Source of the DNA: KBS-96 sp963722585
GTDB lineage: Bacteria; Acidobacteriota; Terriglobia; Bryobacterales; Bryobacteraceae
DNA: 64,000 nucleotides
Assembly (NCBI GenBank): GCA_963722585.1
Contig: CAVRNU010000021.1
Location: 124,001 to 188,000, forward strand
Reading direction: 5' to 3'
How positions within the stretch are numbered: position 1 is the stretch's first letter; each line of letters begins with the position of its first letter. Positions 8,576 through 18,175 of the stretch are shown here, piece by piece. Below the pieces are notes generated by a model. It was not told where the DNA came from. It saw only the letters and a list, made by a program, of their open reading frames with translations, and ran no database searches. The translations under genes were made by a program, and so were the position numbers.

Positions 8576-8797
8576 TCAGGCGCAATGGCCCGACATCACG
8601 CTGGCTTCGAAATTGTACCGGGGCTTCCCGAATGGCGACAATGACAATTGGTTGGGAGCGCACGGCCGTGCGCTTGCTTGGCAAGAGTATAAAGACTGCA
8701 TCCACGCTGGCCTGTAAGATTCTGTTGCTCCCAATTCGACCCATTCGTTTGTAAGTCGGCCACCGTCTGTATGCCAGCACATTTTGATAGTTACCAC
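8576..8797 (-). CDS. Possible small protein, unknown function
   Basis: This minus-strand frame encodes about 73 residues from a GTG at 8795-8797. It is preceded by a good ribosome site, GAAGGAGA, about 7 bases upstream. The first 30 residues (CWHTDGGRLTNEWVELG, then YRPAWMQ) read like a compact conserved motif rather than noise, and a similar W...WxE...Y.P.WMQ pattern seems familiar from short acidobacterial hypothetical proteins, but I cannot confirm this. The rest of the 8532-8944 gap shows no other gene. Treat as tentative. Confidence 0.35.
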   Translation of the reverse strand: MVTIKMCWHTDGGRLTNEWVELGATESYRPAWMQSLYSCQASARPCAPNQLSLSPFGKPRYNFEASVMSGHCA

Positions 8798-8944
8798 TTC
8801 GGTTTCTCCTTCAGTGTGCGGCGGCATATATCTCTACAGTGACTCATTTGCTGTTCCCGGTTCAAAGCACCTTCCCGACCCTGCCGGCGGCGATTCCGGC
8901 TCCAGAAACTCAGCTATAGTGAAGGCTGGCCATCACACTGCGCC

Positions 8945-9355
8945 ATGATTTTGCCGGCTTTCTCGATCGCCCCTAAATTAGGGTGGTTCGGCTTGCTTGC
9001 CCTGACCATTTTCCTGGAAGTTGAGCCACTTCCTCAGGAGATCTATCCGCCTTTGTTCTACTCGTATAAGCTTTTGAAAGGCGCGCTGTTTTTCGCGCTG
9101 GGCTATGCGACCCCGCTTGCCTTCTGGCGGTTTAACTCCCTTGGCCGTGGCATGCTTCTGGCAGCCCTTTCGGCCTGCACCGTCGAGATGCTTCAAGGCT
9201 TCTTTCAGGGACACCGGTTTAGCTTCTTCGAGCTCGGATTGAAGCTGCTCATCATTTTTGCGGGATTTGCGCTAGCTCTGAACGCCCGGTATGAACAGCG
9301 GATTTCACTTGGCTGGTGGCGGATTCAATTGAAGAGCGAACACTTCCATGGTTGA
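8945..9355 (+). CDS. VanZ-like small membrane protein
   Basis: A 136-residue protein with four predicted membrane segments, at about residues 11-26, 39-58, 66-85 and 95-112. The third and fourth are linked by VEMLQGFFQGHRFSFFELGLK, which resembles the E..Q...xGR...xD signature of VanZ family proteins, although the aspartate and asparagine are replaced. VanZ proteins are linked to teicoplanin resistance in some bacteria, but most members have no known role. It is upstream of the decayed UnbV gene with a 36-base gap. Assignment rests on this weak signature and topology. Confidence 0.6.
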   Translation: MILPAFSIAPKLGWFGLLALTIFLEVEPLPQEIYPPLFYSYKLLKGALFFALGYATPLAFWRFNSLGRGMLLAALSACTVEMLQGFFQGHRFSFFELGLKLLIIFAGFALALNARYEQRISLGWWRIQLKSEHFHG

Positions 9356-9391
9356 CAGCCGCTGCCCGGCGCGGCTTCGTACAATATTGAC

Positions 9392-10716
9392 TTGAAATCG
9401 CGCCGTGAGTTCATCCGCTCTCTAAGCCGGAACGCGGCCGTCTTTACGTTCGATCAAATCACCCGCGTATTCGCCTCGCCGTTACCCGTGCAGTTTGTAA
9501 ACGTGGCGCGAGAGGCCGGCCTGAATAGTAAGACGGTGTTTGGAGGAGAGAAGGGCAACAAATACCTGCTCGAGACAACCGGCTGCGGCGCGGCTTTCTT
9601 CGACTTCGATCACGATGGTTGGCTCGACATCTTTCTCGTGAATGGAACGCAGTTCGAAGCCCACTACGCTGCGGGCGAGGCGCCAGTCTGCCGCCTGTAT
9701 AAGAACAATCGGGACGGAACGTTTACCGATATCTCGCTCAAAGCCGGCATTGCGCGCACCGGCTGGGGACAGGGCTGCTGCGCCGGCGATTACGACAACG
9801 ACGGTTGGGACGATCTGTTCGTCACCTATTGGGGCGATTGCTCGCTATTCCACAACAACGGCGATGGAACGTTCACCGATGTCACGCCCAAAGCCGGTGT
9901 GACAACGAAAACACCGGGCCGGAACCGTTGGAATACGGGCTGCGTACATCGAATTCGATCCTAAGACCGCTCCATTACCTGAATCCGGTCCCTGCCTCTA
10001 CGAAGGATTGGTCGTGGCCTGTGGTCCTCCCGGTTTGCAGGGCGGCAAGAACATTCTCTTTCACAATCGGGGGAACGGGCATTGAGTCTGGCGTAGCCTA
10101 CAGCGCCGACGGAAAATCGCAGGCGGGCATGGGTGTGGATGCGGCCGACTACGATACGATGGCTGGCCCGATATCTCTCTCTGCAATGGCCATCTCTATC
10201 CCCGAGGTCGCGGAAACGGAGCAAGAGTCGGGATACCGCGAAAGAAAGGTGGTCTACCACAATTTGGGCAATCGAAAATTGGAAGATGTTTCGATGGATT
10301 TGGGACCCGGCGTCACGGAGCGGGTTCCGGGCCGGGGCTGCGCCTTCGGCGATTTCGATAACGATGGCGACGTGGACGTCCTGGTGAATTGCATCAACGA
10401 TGTTCCTCAACTGCTTCGCTGCGATTCCTCGCTCCATCGCAATTGGATCAAGGTCAAGCTCGTTGGAGTGAAATCGAATCGCTCGGCCATTGGAGCGCGC
10501 GTCTATTGCAGGACGGAGGGGCACAGCCAGATGCAGGAAGTGCGCAGCGGCGGAAGCTATATCTCACAGAGCGATTTTCGGCTGCATTTCGGACTGGCCG
10601 CGGCGAAACGATGTTCGCTCGAACTTCGATGGCCCACGGGCAAAGTGGAAAAAATTCCGGATGCGCCAGTAAACCGGATCGTTACTATCGTCGAAGGCAA
10701 GGGAATTAGAACCTGA
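9392..10716 (+). pseudogene. ASPIC/UnbV FG-GAP repeat protein, decayed
   Basis: The start, a TTG at 9392, is followed by a Tat-like leader (SRREFIRSLSRN) and good FG-GAP repeats (FDFDHDGWLDIFLVNG, YKNNRDGTFTDIS, GDYDNDGWDDLFVTYW). The frame is then lost near 9948. A second frame from about 9946 to 10083 continues the protein (PLPESGPCLYEGLVVACGPP, ending NILFHNRGNG), and a third from about 10083 to 10716 carries SGVAYSADGKSQAGMGVDA and the C-terminal ASPIC/UnbV domain (GARVYCRTEG, SQSDFRLHFGL, LRWPTGKVEKI). Two further compensating indels lie near 10155 and 10200, and spans expected between the repeats are missing. Homologues are secreted proteins of unclear role. Confidence 0.85.
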
Positions 10717-10754
10717 ACAAGGGCCGCATGGATCTTCACCGCGCGGCCGGCTTT

Positions 10755-13700
10755 CTAAAACACCGCCTTCAATGCAAATTGGATTTGGCGTGCTGGATAA
10801 GTTGTGCGAATGGTGCCGAAGGCCGCATTGGTCGTAATCGTAGTCGGCAGTCCGAAGTTGGTGTGGTTGAGCACGTTGAAGAACTCGGAGCGAAATTGCA
10901 ACGAGAGCCGTTCCTTTACGCGGAAGGTCTTGTTGGCCGCGAGATCCCATTGCGCAAGGCCAGGGGCGCGAGCCGTGTTCCGGCCCAAGTCGCCGAACGG
11001 ATCGCTCGCAGGCGGAGTGGTGAATGTATATCCATTGAAAAAATTGTTGAGCATGGCTGACGTGCTCTCGCTCACTCCGTGCCCGCTTACGTTGGGTCGC
11101 AAAATCGCTTCGCCCCTATAATCGTTGGTCAAGCCCGTCACGTCATTTGCCGCCGACGGCGAATACGATACATCAATCGGCGTTCCCGTGTTTGCCGTCA
11201 CGATGGAATTGAGCTCCCAACCACCCGCCACGGCATCCAAAAAGCCGTTCATATTCGAGCCGTATTTGAGGCCCTTGCCAAACGGCAGCTCGTAGACCAC
11301 GCTTGCAACATTCATGAATTCCACATCGAAGCTCGACAGCCCGCGCTCGGCTGCCAAATCCCGAATGTTCTGAGGATTGGCTTCGTAATAGCCTGGATAA
11401 TACTCGAGCGCCTGCTCGGAATCGCCTAGCGCCTTCGACCACGTGAACGAATTCAGAAAGTAAAGGCCGCCGCTAAGACGATGTTCAAGGCGTGCGGACA
11501 GGCCATTGTAGTCGTTGTCGCCCGCCGGATCGAGCCAGGTAATAGGCCCGAAGGTCTGAATGGGACGGCGGGCCTGCACCCCGAGCGTTTGCTCCGGCAA
11601 GTTTGGGTACGCCTGGTTGTAATCGGCAATGATAGGCAGGCGCAGGCTGTGATTGCCGTTATAGGCAACCTCCAGCACAGTATCTTTCGCGAGTTCGTGC
11701 TGTACAGAGAAGAACCACGACTGGATATAAGGCCAGCGCGTGTTCGGCGAAATATAGTCGATATTCGACGTGATGGGATTAAAATTTTGGGGGTTGTCGA
11801 TGCCGGTCGTAAAGCTGTTCTGCGTCGTCAGAAAGTTAGATGGAACCGTGCCGCCGGCCGGGATAGACTGCGTAAGGATGCCAAAGAGAGCCTGGGGCGC
11901 GTTAATTCCCTCTTGCGCGCTGCCTACGCGGTTGAAGAACGAGTAGCTAATTCCGTATCCACCGCGCAGCACGGTCTTGGGAGCCGCGCTCCAGGCCATG
12001 CCGATGCGCGGCCCGAAATCTTTGTAATCGGGGTGCACCAGAGCGCGATCGTAAATGCTGCCGTTCGTCGCTTTAATCAACGTGTCTGTTGTTGGGTCGA
12101 AGTTGGTCCAGTTGTTGTCACGTTCCCAGATGGGTGTAGCGAATTCCCACCGCAGGCCCAAATTTAGGGTGAGTTTCGGCGTAACACGATAGTCGTCTTG
12201 AAGGTAAAGCGCATGAATATGCTGCCGAAGGTTGGTAACCAGGTCGTTGCCGAGCTGTATTGTGCTGGGAAGCCCGAATATGAAATCCGCCAGATCGTAG
12301 CTTGTGGCATCACTCGGAATCGAGCAGCCCGACGGCTTGCCCAGTAACGCGCAGGTCGGTTTACTGAACTGGCCCGAATATGTATCGGCTCCGTACAAAG
12401 GGTTAATGTCCAGCACTTCCGTGCGGATGGTTTGAAATTCGTAGCCCGTCTTGATGGTGTGGCGGCCAGCAACGAGGGAATAATTCAGCTTCGGGTCAAA
12501 GGAAGTCGGATTCTGGAATTGCGGGTTACTCGTCTGCCGGCCCAGTTGAGAGAAACCGCTGATGGATTGCGAATTTAAGCCACCAGTGAGATTGGGCGAG
12601 GTTGGCAGCCCGGGGATGCCGTAGAGTTCTTCCATGCTGGGACCGCCCAGGTAGGGAGGCACTTTGCCCGCGAGAATGTGATCGAACGCCAGGCGGGCTT
12701 CGAGCAACGATGACGCTGTAGCCGTCCAGGTATAGCCGATCGCCGCTTGCTGCTGAATGGCGTGTATGTAGCCGTTCCCGTTGCCGCCCGACGGCCCTGG
12801 AATGTCCGGCTGATAGTACTGCAGATCTTTCCGCTGGCTGAAGCGCGCAAAGGCTGTCATTTTACTGTTGATCTGGTAATCCACCTTGGCGTCGTACTTA
12901 TCGCTGTAATCGCGAACCAGCAGCAGCGCTTCGTAATTATTCGAGCGGCCTGGCCCGTTGGGAGCCGGCAGCGCGTTCAATGCCTCCGCGGCGAATGGAT
13001 TCAGGGCGCTGATTGGGATGGGCGTGTTGGCCGGGTAAACTGCCCGGTTTAGTGGATCGTAAACCGTCACTGGTAAAATCCCGTTCCGGTCGTTTGTGTC
13101 CGGAATCGAGTCGAAATTCAGATATCGCTGCAACTGGCGGAAGCCCTCATAGTCCGCAAAGAAAAACAGCTTGTCCTTGATGAAAGGCCCGCCTATCGCA
13201 AACCCAAACTGGTTGCGCTGCAGCGTCGGTTTTTGAAATACCGCTGGGCTGAAGGTGAAGCCCACGGCGTTCAGATCGGTGTTGCGGAGGAAATCGTAGG
13301 CTGTACCGTGAAATTCATTGGTTCCCGATCGCAGCGCCGCATTCACCACGCCACCGCCCACGCGTCCGTACTCCGCGCTGAAGTTACTAGTAATTACTTT
13401 GAATTCGGCGAGAGCGTCCGGCGAAGGCTGTACCACCTGGCTCGAGTAACCCTGGTTGCTGGGCGAATAGGCATTGTTGTCCACCCCATCCAGCAGAAAG
13501 TTGTTATATGTGCTGCGCATGCCGTTTACGTTGAACGAGCCTTCGCGCGGTGTGCCGTTGGCAGCGAACAACACAGAAAGCGGCGACCGGTGAACGTTTG
13601 TGGAAAGCAGCGCGAGATCCGAATAGTTGCGGCCATTGAGCGGCAGCTCCACGATCTGCTGCGTGTTGATCACCTGCCCGTGTTCGCTCGAGTCGGTCTC

Positions 13701-14069
13701 GAGCACTGCCGCGGCGCCGGTCACTTCAACCGAATCCGTAACTTTGCCGATTTGCATCGTAAGATCCACCCGCTGCCGGGCGTTTACGTCCACTCGAATG
13801 TTGGCCGCAATGGCCTTTTCGAATCCAGGCGCCTCCGCTGTCACTGTATAAATGCCCACTTTGACGTTTGGAAATGTGAAGTCGCCATTTCCGCCGGTCT
13901 TGGTTTCGGATTTAACTCCAGTGTCTTGATTGACCAAGGTGACAGTGGCGTTTGCGATGGCCGAGCCGGTAGGATCGGTAATCGCACCGAGCACGTCGGC
14001 AGTTTCAAATTGCGCTTGCGCAGGCGTCATTGCCGCAAGCGATACCATTACTGCGAGAAGATACCTCAC
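10755..14069 (-). CDS. TonB-dependent receptor with carboxypeptidase regulatory-like domain (Oar-like)
   Basis: A large outer-membrane protein of about 1,104 residues. It has a signal peptide ending TPAQAQF, then a carboxypeptidase-regulatory beta-sandwich (LGAITDPTGSAIANATVTL to about 100 residues later), a plug-like region (VVQPSPDALAEFKVITSNFS, YGRVGGGVVNAALRSGTNE) and a long barrel ending in IQFALKAVF. The frame is open 32 codons further upstream, but the GTG at 14067-14069 has a strong AAGGAAGG ribosome site and directly starts the signal peptide, so it was preferred. This receptor type is abundant in Acidobacteriota and is thought to import polymers or peptides. The porin gene ends about 110 bases upstream on the same strand. 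Confidence 0.93.
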   Translation of the reverse strand: MRYLLAVMVSLAAMTPAQAQFETADVLGAITDPTGSAIANATVTLVNQDTGVKSETKTGGNGDFTFPNVKVGIYTVTAEAPGFEKAIAANIRVDVNARQRVDLTMQIGKVTDSVEVTGAAAVLETDSSEHGQVINTQQIVELPLNGRNYSDLALLSTNVHRSPLSVLFAANGTPREGSFNVNGMRSTYNNFLLDGVDNNAYSPSNQGYSSQVVQPSPDALAEFKVITSNFSAEYGRVGGGVVNAALRSGTNEFHGTAYDFLRNTDLNAVGFTFSPAVFQKPTLQRNQFGFAIGGPFIKDKLFFFADYEGFRQLQRYLNFDSIPDTNDRNGILPVTVYDPLNRAVYPANTPIPISALNPFAAEALNALPAPNGPGRSNNYEALLLVRDYSDKYDAKVDYQINSKMTAFARFSQRKDLQYYQPDIPGPSGGNGNGYIHAIQQQAAIGYTWTATASSLLEARLAFDHILAGKVPPYLGGPSMEELYGIPGLPTSPNLTGGLNSQSISGFSQLGRQTSNPQFQNPTSFDPKLNYSLVAGRHTIKTGYEFQTIRTEVLDINPLYGADTYSGQFSKPTCALLGKPSGCSIPSDATSYDLADFIFGLPSTIQLGNDLVTNLRQHIHALYLQDDYRVTPKLTLNLGLRWEFATPIWERDNNWTNFDPTTDTLIKATNGSIYDRALVHPDYKDFGPRIGMAWSAAPKTVLRGGYGISYSFFNRVGSAQEGINAPQALFGILTQSIPAGGTVPSNFLTTQNSFTTGIDNPQNFNPITSNIDYISPNTRWPYIQSWFFSVQHELAKDTVLEVAYNGNHSLRLPIIADYNQAYPNLPEQTLGVQARRPIQTFGPITWLDPAGDNDYNGLSARLEHRLSGGLYFLNSFTWSKALGDSEQALEYYPGYYEANPQNIRDLAAERGLSSFDVEFMNVASVVYELPFGKGLKYGSNMNGFLDAVAGGWELNSIVTANTGTPIDVSYSPSAANDVTGLTNDYRGEAILRPNVSGHGVSESTSAMLNNFFNGYTFTTPPASDPFGDLGRNTARAPGLAQWDLAANKTFRVKERLSLQFRSEFFNVLNHTNFGLPTTITTNAAFGTIRTTYPARQIQFALKAVF

Positions 14070-14178
14070 AAGCCCCCTTCCTTGCGGAGAGCGTAGCACG
14101 AAAAGCCGGACTCTTGGGTTTCGGTTGTGTGAAAACTGGTTAGACCCGATGTCTGAAGGCGACATGCGCGGCGCGCGT

Positions 14179-15609
14179 TTACCAGGCGCCTTGCTTCAGT
14201 CCGAACCACCAGATCAACCCCAGCGTTGCTGTGTTTTGCTCCCTCTTCAGAATGCCAAGAATATTGGTGAGGAAGTACGGACGGTTCGAGAAATCCCTCC
14301 GCCATTCACCCATCAGCATGAAGCCGTCCGCCAGCTTGTATTGAGTTGTGACTGTATTTTCTTTCAGCGCCTGCGTAACGCCGCTGAACAATCCGCCGCG
14401 ATCGGAAAGATACTCGGCGCGGGTTGCAAACGCGATTTTAGGCGTGAGTTGATATCGCGCGTACACCGCGCCCCCGTCCACATGCGATGGAGCCGAATAG
14501 GTATAAAGGCGTTCGATCTCGTAATCGCCTTCCAGTCCGAACGTCAGGTTTTTTGAAGGCTGCCACGTGGCGTAGCTGTCGAAAATGTGCAGCTTTCCTT
14601 GTGGAGCATTAGGAATCGGCTCGATTGGAGTTCCCTGCAGTGTCGGAAGGCCAGGCGGCGGGTTCGGCGGATTGAAGATTACGTTAGGGTGTTCCTGGCC
14701 AAGGTAGTAGTTGATCGTCCAGTTCAGGGTCTTATGAGGTTGAAGGACCAGGCCAAACATTTCGTCCTTATAGCCGTTGGTGGGCTCGGTTTGTTGCGTG
14801 CCGTTCACAATCCAGTAATTAAGGCCGAGCACGCTGTTGACTTTGTAATTCACGCGAGCGCCCATGTGATAAAAGGGCAGGAAATTGAACCAGAACGAAC
14901 GCGAGTAGTTCATTTGGTCTTTCGTGTAATTGTTTTCATAGCCGAGCGCGCTGGCCCATTTGCCGAAATCGACGGTTAAGCCGTTTCCAACGGGAAAGAT
15001 ATACGTACCGTAAGCCTGAAACACGGCGCGGTAGACGTCGGGCCGCAATTCGTTGGCAGCATTTCCTTGTAGGGTTTCAGTTGCTTGACCGTATTGAAAA
15101 TCGAGACGAACGCCCCACCGCTTTCCTTTTTCGAGATCGGGGGCGTTTTCAATCACTAGATCGGCCTGATTCAGACTGAAGGCATTGCTGAGGACGTCGT
15201 ATGCCCTCAGCAGGTTGACCCGCGCGACCGGGTTGTTGAAATTCCAAGCGTAGTACGTGTCAAGATACCCGTTAAATGTGGTTCCGGCCAGAATTTCGGG
15301 AAGGCCCGAATCGGGCGGAGCGCTGGTTTGAACCGGGTTTTGAACAGGGGCTGCCTGCGCCGCGAGGGCGGGAGCTGGCGCGTTTGGCGGCGCTACCGGT
15401 TGCGCGCTCTTGGCCTCGAGCAAGGCGATGCGCTGCTCCAGCTTTTCGATCCGCTCGAGCAATTGCCGTTCGAGCGGCGTGAGCGGCTGGCCTGGCTGCG
15501 CGCCGGTGTTCGCCAGTGAGGAAGTTTGCTGTGCGTAGCCCATCGCAGTGAGACAAATGGCAACGGAGGCTAGACGCACCCAGATGCGAGCGGATATGTG
15601 GTTGGGCAT
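14179..15609 (-). CDS. Outer-membrane porin, BBP2/OmpL-like
   Basis: A 476-residue protein with an N-terminal signal peptide (cut after MGYAQQ), a short coiled coil (LTPLERQLLERIEKLEQRIA, about residues 43-66), a proline/alanine-rich linker and a long beta-barrel. The barrel opens with TFNGYLDTYYAWNFNNP and shows alternating aromatic strands up to GLIWWFGLKQGAW at the C terminus. The features match the putative beta-barrel porin-2 family; the coiled coil suggests a trimer with a peptidoglycan-reaching stalk. It is upstream of the TonB receptor on the same strand, and the two may be cotranscribed. The substrate is unknown. Confidence 0.85.
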   Translation of the reverse strand: MPNHISARIWVRLASVAICLTAMGYAQQTSSLANTGAQPGQPLTPLERQLLERIEKLEQRIALLEAKSAQPVAPPNAPAPALAAQAAPVQNPVQTSAPPDSGLPEILAGTTFNGYLDTYYAWNFNNPVARVNLLRAYDVLSNAFSLNQADLVIENAPDLEKGKRWGVRLDFQYGQATETLQGNAANELRPDVYRAVFQAYGTYIFPVGNGLTVDFGKWASALGYENNYTKDQMNYSRSFWFNFLPFYHMGARVNYKVNSVLGLNYWIVNGTQQTEPTNGYKDEMFGLVLQPHKTLNWTINYYLGQEHPNVIFNPPNPPPGLPTLQGTPIEPIPNAPQGKLHIFDSYATWQPSKNLTFGLEGDYEIERLYTYSAPSHVDGGAVYARYQLTPKIAFATRAEYLSDRGGLFSGVTQALKENTVTTQYKLADGFMLMGEWRRDFSNRPYFLTNILGILKREQNTATLGLIWWFGLKQGAW

Positions 15610-15718
15610 ATATGCATTTCTGCTTCAGAAGAAATCAGTGTAGAGCTTTCCCGATGTCAATGCGATCTGTGATACGATGCCGCCTGATTCGGAACAGCAC
15701 AGAAAGCGCGCCCCGAAG

Positions 15719-16252
15719 ATGAACTGGACCCGCCGCAAATTCCTGAACTCGAGCCTGGCTGCGCCGGCTCTGATCTCTGTCTCCGATCTCTCTCGGGCAA
15801 ACCCAGCAAGAGCCGGCGAACCTTTTACGCCGGACGAGCTGGCGACGCTCAAGGCAGCCATCGATGAAATCATTCCGGCGGGCGACGGCATGCCGTCGGC
15901 GAGTGAAGCCGGTGGAATAGCGTATCTCGTTGCGCTGGCACGTACAGAAAGCGGCGGTATCGGCAAGGAGATTCGAAAATGCCTGGCATCATTGAGTGAC
16001 AAAGGTCCATTCGATCGTCTATCGCCGGACGCACGCGTCAGCGTTCTCAAAGCTTACGAACAATCCGCGCCTCAAAACTTCGCTCTGTTTCGCGATTGCG
16101 TCTACGAATCCTATTACACGCAACCTTCCGTGTGGCGCCTCATCGGATATGAGCTCTATCCAACCGACCACACCGGCCCTCACATGAAGCCTTTCGACGA
16201 GAGCGTCCTCACCGAAATGCGGAAGCGGCCGAAATTCTATCGCGAGGTGTGA
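15719..16252 (+). CDS. Gluconate 2-dehydrogenase subunit 3 family protein (Tat-exported)
   Basis: About 177 residues with a twin-arginine leader right at the N terminus (NWTRRKFLNSSLAAPA), then the subunit-3 fold: FTPDELATLKAAIDEIIPAGDGMPSA (split here by the 20-residue limit), GGIAYLV, and the C-terminal IGYELYPTDHTG. An ATG 14 codons earlier at 15677 is possible, but the Tat motif fits the ATG at 15719. This small subunit carries its partner GMC flavoprotein through the Tat system; here that partner follows with overlapping stop and start signals, so both form a periplasmic sugar- or polyol-oxidising dehydrogenase. No cytochrome c subunit gene is adjacent. Confidence 0.9.
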   Translation: MNWTRRKFLNSSLAAPALISVSDLSRANPARAGEPFTPDELATLKAAIDEIIPAGDGMPSASEAGGIAYLVALARTESGGIGKEIRKCLASLSDKGPFDRLSPDARVSVLKAYEQSAPQNFALFRDCVYESYYTQPSVWRLIGYELYPTDHTGPHMKPFDESVLTEMRKRPKFYREV

Positions 16253-16254
16253 CC

Positions 16255-17865
16255 ATGGCCGAAGAACCTGTCGACGTGTTGGTCATCGGCTCGGGCGCGG
16301 CCGGAGCGGCCGTGAGCAAGCGCCTGACCGATCTCGGAGCCAAGGTTCTGTGCCTCGAGCAGGGCGGCTGGGTGAAGCCCACAGATTATCCTTCCACTCG
16401 CCCGAATTGGGAAATTCAACTGAAGCGCGGGCCCTTCAATTTCAGCCCCAATGTTCGAGGGCGATGGGAAGATTACCCCGTAGTTGAAACCGGGCCCAAT
16501 CCCCCCGACATTCTGATGTTTAATGCGGTCGGCGGAAGCACGCACCATTGGACGGGCCATTTCCCGCGGTTTCACCCCTCCGATTTCCGCGTCAAATCGC
16601 TCGACGGTGTTGCCGTGGATTGGCCGATCTCATATCGGGAACTTGAGCCGTATTACGACATGAACGACCGCGAGATGGGCGTGGCAGGCATCACCGGCGA
16701 TCCGGCGAACCCGCCTCGCTCGAAACGGCCCACACCTCCTCTTCCGCTAGGGACCCTTGGCGAAACCATCGGACGCGGATTCGACAAGCTTGGCTGGTAT
16801 TGGTGGGTGTCGGACAACGCCATCATTTCTCAAAACTACCAGGGACGACCGGCCTGCGAGTTGCACGGCAAGTGCATGTTCGGCTGTCCCATCGGCGCCA
16901 AGGCGTCCACTGATGTCACTTACTGGAGAAAGGCAATTCGAAAAGGTGCTGTAGTAAAGCCATGGTCGCGGGTGCGTGAAATCACGGTCGGAAAGAATGG
17001 CTTGGCTCGCGGCGCTGTCTACTATGACCGCCAGGGCAACCTTCACGAGCAGCTCGCCAAAGTGGTCGTGGTTTGCGCCAATGGCGTCGGCACGCCGCGC
17101 GTGTTGCTCCATTCGAAATCGAACCTGTTTCCAAATGGCTTGGCGAATTCATCGGGACTCATTGGGGCGAATTTTATGCTGCACCCGTTCCGGTTTATCG
17201 AAGGAGTTTTCGAAGCTCCGATGGACGGGCACATCGGCCCGTTCGGAATCCCCGCCTTCAGCCAGCAGTTTTACGAAACAGACCTGAATCGGGGCTTCAT
17301 CCGGGGCTATTCATTTCTGCTCGAGCGCTCCTTCGGTCCTTTGCATCACGCCTGGGGCGGATTCGTGCAGAAACCAGTTCCGTGGGGCGCGACCCACCAC
17401 CAGGTGATGCGCCAAAGGTTTCCCCATATCATCCGCGTTTCCGTTCTCGGCGAGGACTTGCCCGACACAAAGAACCGCGTCGAGCTCGACCCGGAGAGGA
17501 AGGACTCGAGCGGCATACCCGCTCCGCGCGTCGTCTACGCTTACAGCGAGAACAGCTTAAAGATGTTGGATCACGGCTACCGCATGGGGAGGCAGGCGCT
17601 TCAGGCTGCGGGCGCCATCGAGATTCTCGACAGCGGGGTCATTCAGCCCGCCTTTCATCTGCTGGGGACGGCGCGTATGGGAGACGATCCGAAAACCTCT
17701 GTTGTCAACAAATGGCATCAGGCGCACGACGTGAAAAACCTCTTCATCGTCGACGGAAGCTCCTTCGCCACCAGCGCCGCCGTGAACCCAACTTCCACCA
17801 TCGGAGCCCTCGCGCTCCGAGCCGCCGACGGAATTTGGGCCCAGCGGCATCAGTATGTGGCTTAG
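16255..17865 (+). CDS. GMC family oxidoreductase, large flavoprotein subunit
   Basis: A roughly 536-residue FAD enzyme. It starts with the dinucleotide-binding VLVIGSGAAGAAVSKRL, has an NAVGGSTHHWTG loop near residue 87 and CMFGCPIGAKAS near 208, and ends with the GMC C-terminal HLLGTARMG (catalytic histidine) and NPTSTIGALALRAADG. These features match the large subunit of periplasmic gluconate- or 2-keto-gluconate-type dehydrogenases. A GTG at 16249 overlaps the stop of the subunit-3 gene and could also serve as start; the ATG at 16255 gives a normal N terminus. It lacks its own signal and probably travels with the preceding Tat subunit. Confidence 0.92.
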   Translation: MAEEPVDVLVIGSGAAGAAVSKRLTDLGAKVLCLEQGGWVKPTDYPSTRPNWEIQLKRGPFNFSPNVRGRWEDYPVVETGPNPPDILMFNAVGGSTHHWTGHFPRFHPSDFRVKSLDGVAVDWPISYRELEPYYDMNDREMGVAGITGDPANPPRSKRPTPPLPLGTLGETIGRGFDKLGWYWWVSDNAIISQNYQGRPACELHGKCMFGCPIGAKASTDVTYWRKAIRKGAVVKPWSRVREITVGKNGLARGAVYYDRQGNLHEQLAKVVVVCANGVGTPRVLLHSKSNLFPNGLANSSGLIGANFMLHPFRFIEGVFEAPMDGHIGPFGIPAFSQQFYETDLNRGFIRGYSFLLERSFGPLHHAWGGFVQKPVPWGATHHQVMRQRFPHIIRVSVLGEDLPDTKNRVELDPERKDSSGIPAPRVVYAYSENSLKMLDHGYRMGRQALQAAGAIEILDSGVIQPAFHLLGTARMGDDPKTSVVNKWHQAHDVKNLFIVDGSSFATSAAVNPTSTIGALALRAADGIWAQRHQYVA

Positions 17866-17981
17866 GTCTCTGAGCGCTTGGTTCGGCTCCTGATGTGGGG
17901 CACCGGTCGAAAACCATCCATCACGCAGTACCCACTTTGGCCGTATGCGCCAAGACAAACATGATGAACACATCCTATAAA

Positions 17982-18175
17982 GTGGCGTGTATCGACTACA
18001 CAAGAGCATGCTGGCCGTGGTGATTACCGATGCCGCGGCGGAGGGCGAATTTCGCTTCGAACGCCGGAAGTTCAGGACCCTGGCAGTGAATTGAGAGAAT
18101 TGTCGGAATGGCTGGCGGCGCATCAGGTGCGCGAGGCCGTCATGGAGTCGACGGCGCAGTGCTGGAGCCGGTGTG
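17982..18175 (+). pseudogene. IS110-family transposase, N-terminal remnant
   Basis: Translated across two one-base frame changes, this stretch reads as the start of an IS110-type transposase: a degraded IDY-HK, then SMLAVVITDAAAEGEFRFER, RKFRTLA, then SELRELSEWLAAHQVREAVM and ESTAQ, after which similarity ends. The frame changes lie near 17997 (within the DYHK motif) and near 18087, where TGA interrupts the first frame. Only about 65 codons of the usual 320-400 remain. No terminal repeats can be defined. The remnant abuts the 3' end of an antitoxin-like gene on the opposite strand, so the insertion probably removed the neighbouring toxin. The bases 17866-17981 show no gene. Confidence 0.7.

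Noticed and set aside
17866..17981. IS110 terminal sequence between the GMC gene and the transposase remnant
   Set aside because: The bases contain no recognisable end and IS110 elements often lack inverted repeats, so a boundary cannot be supported.
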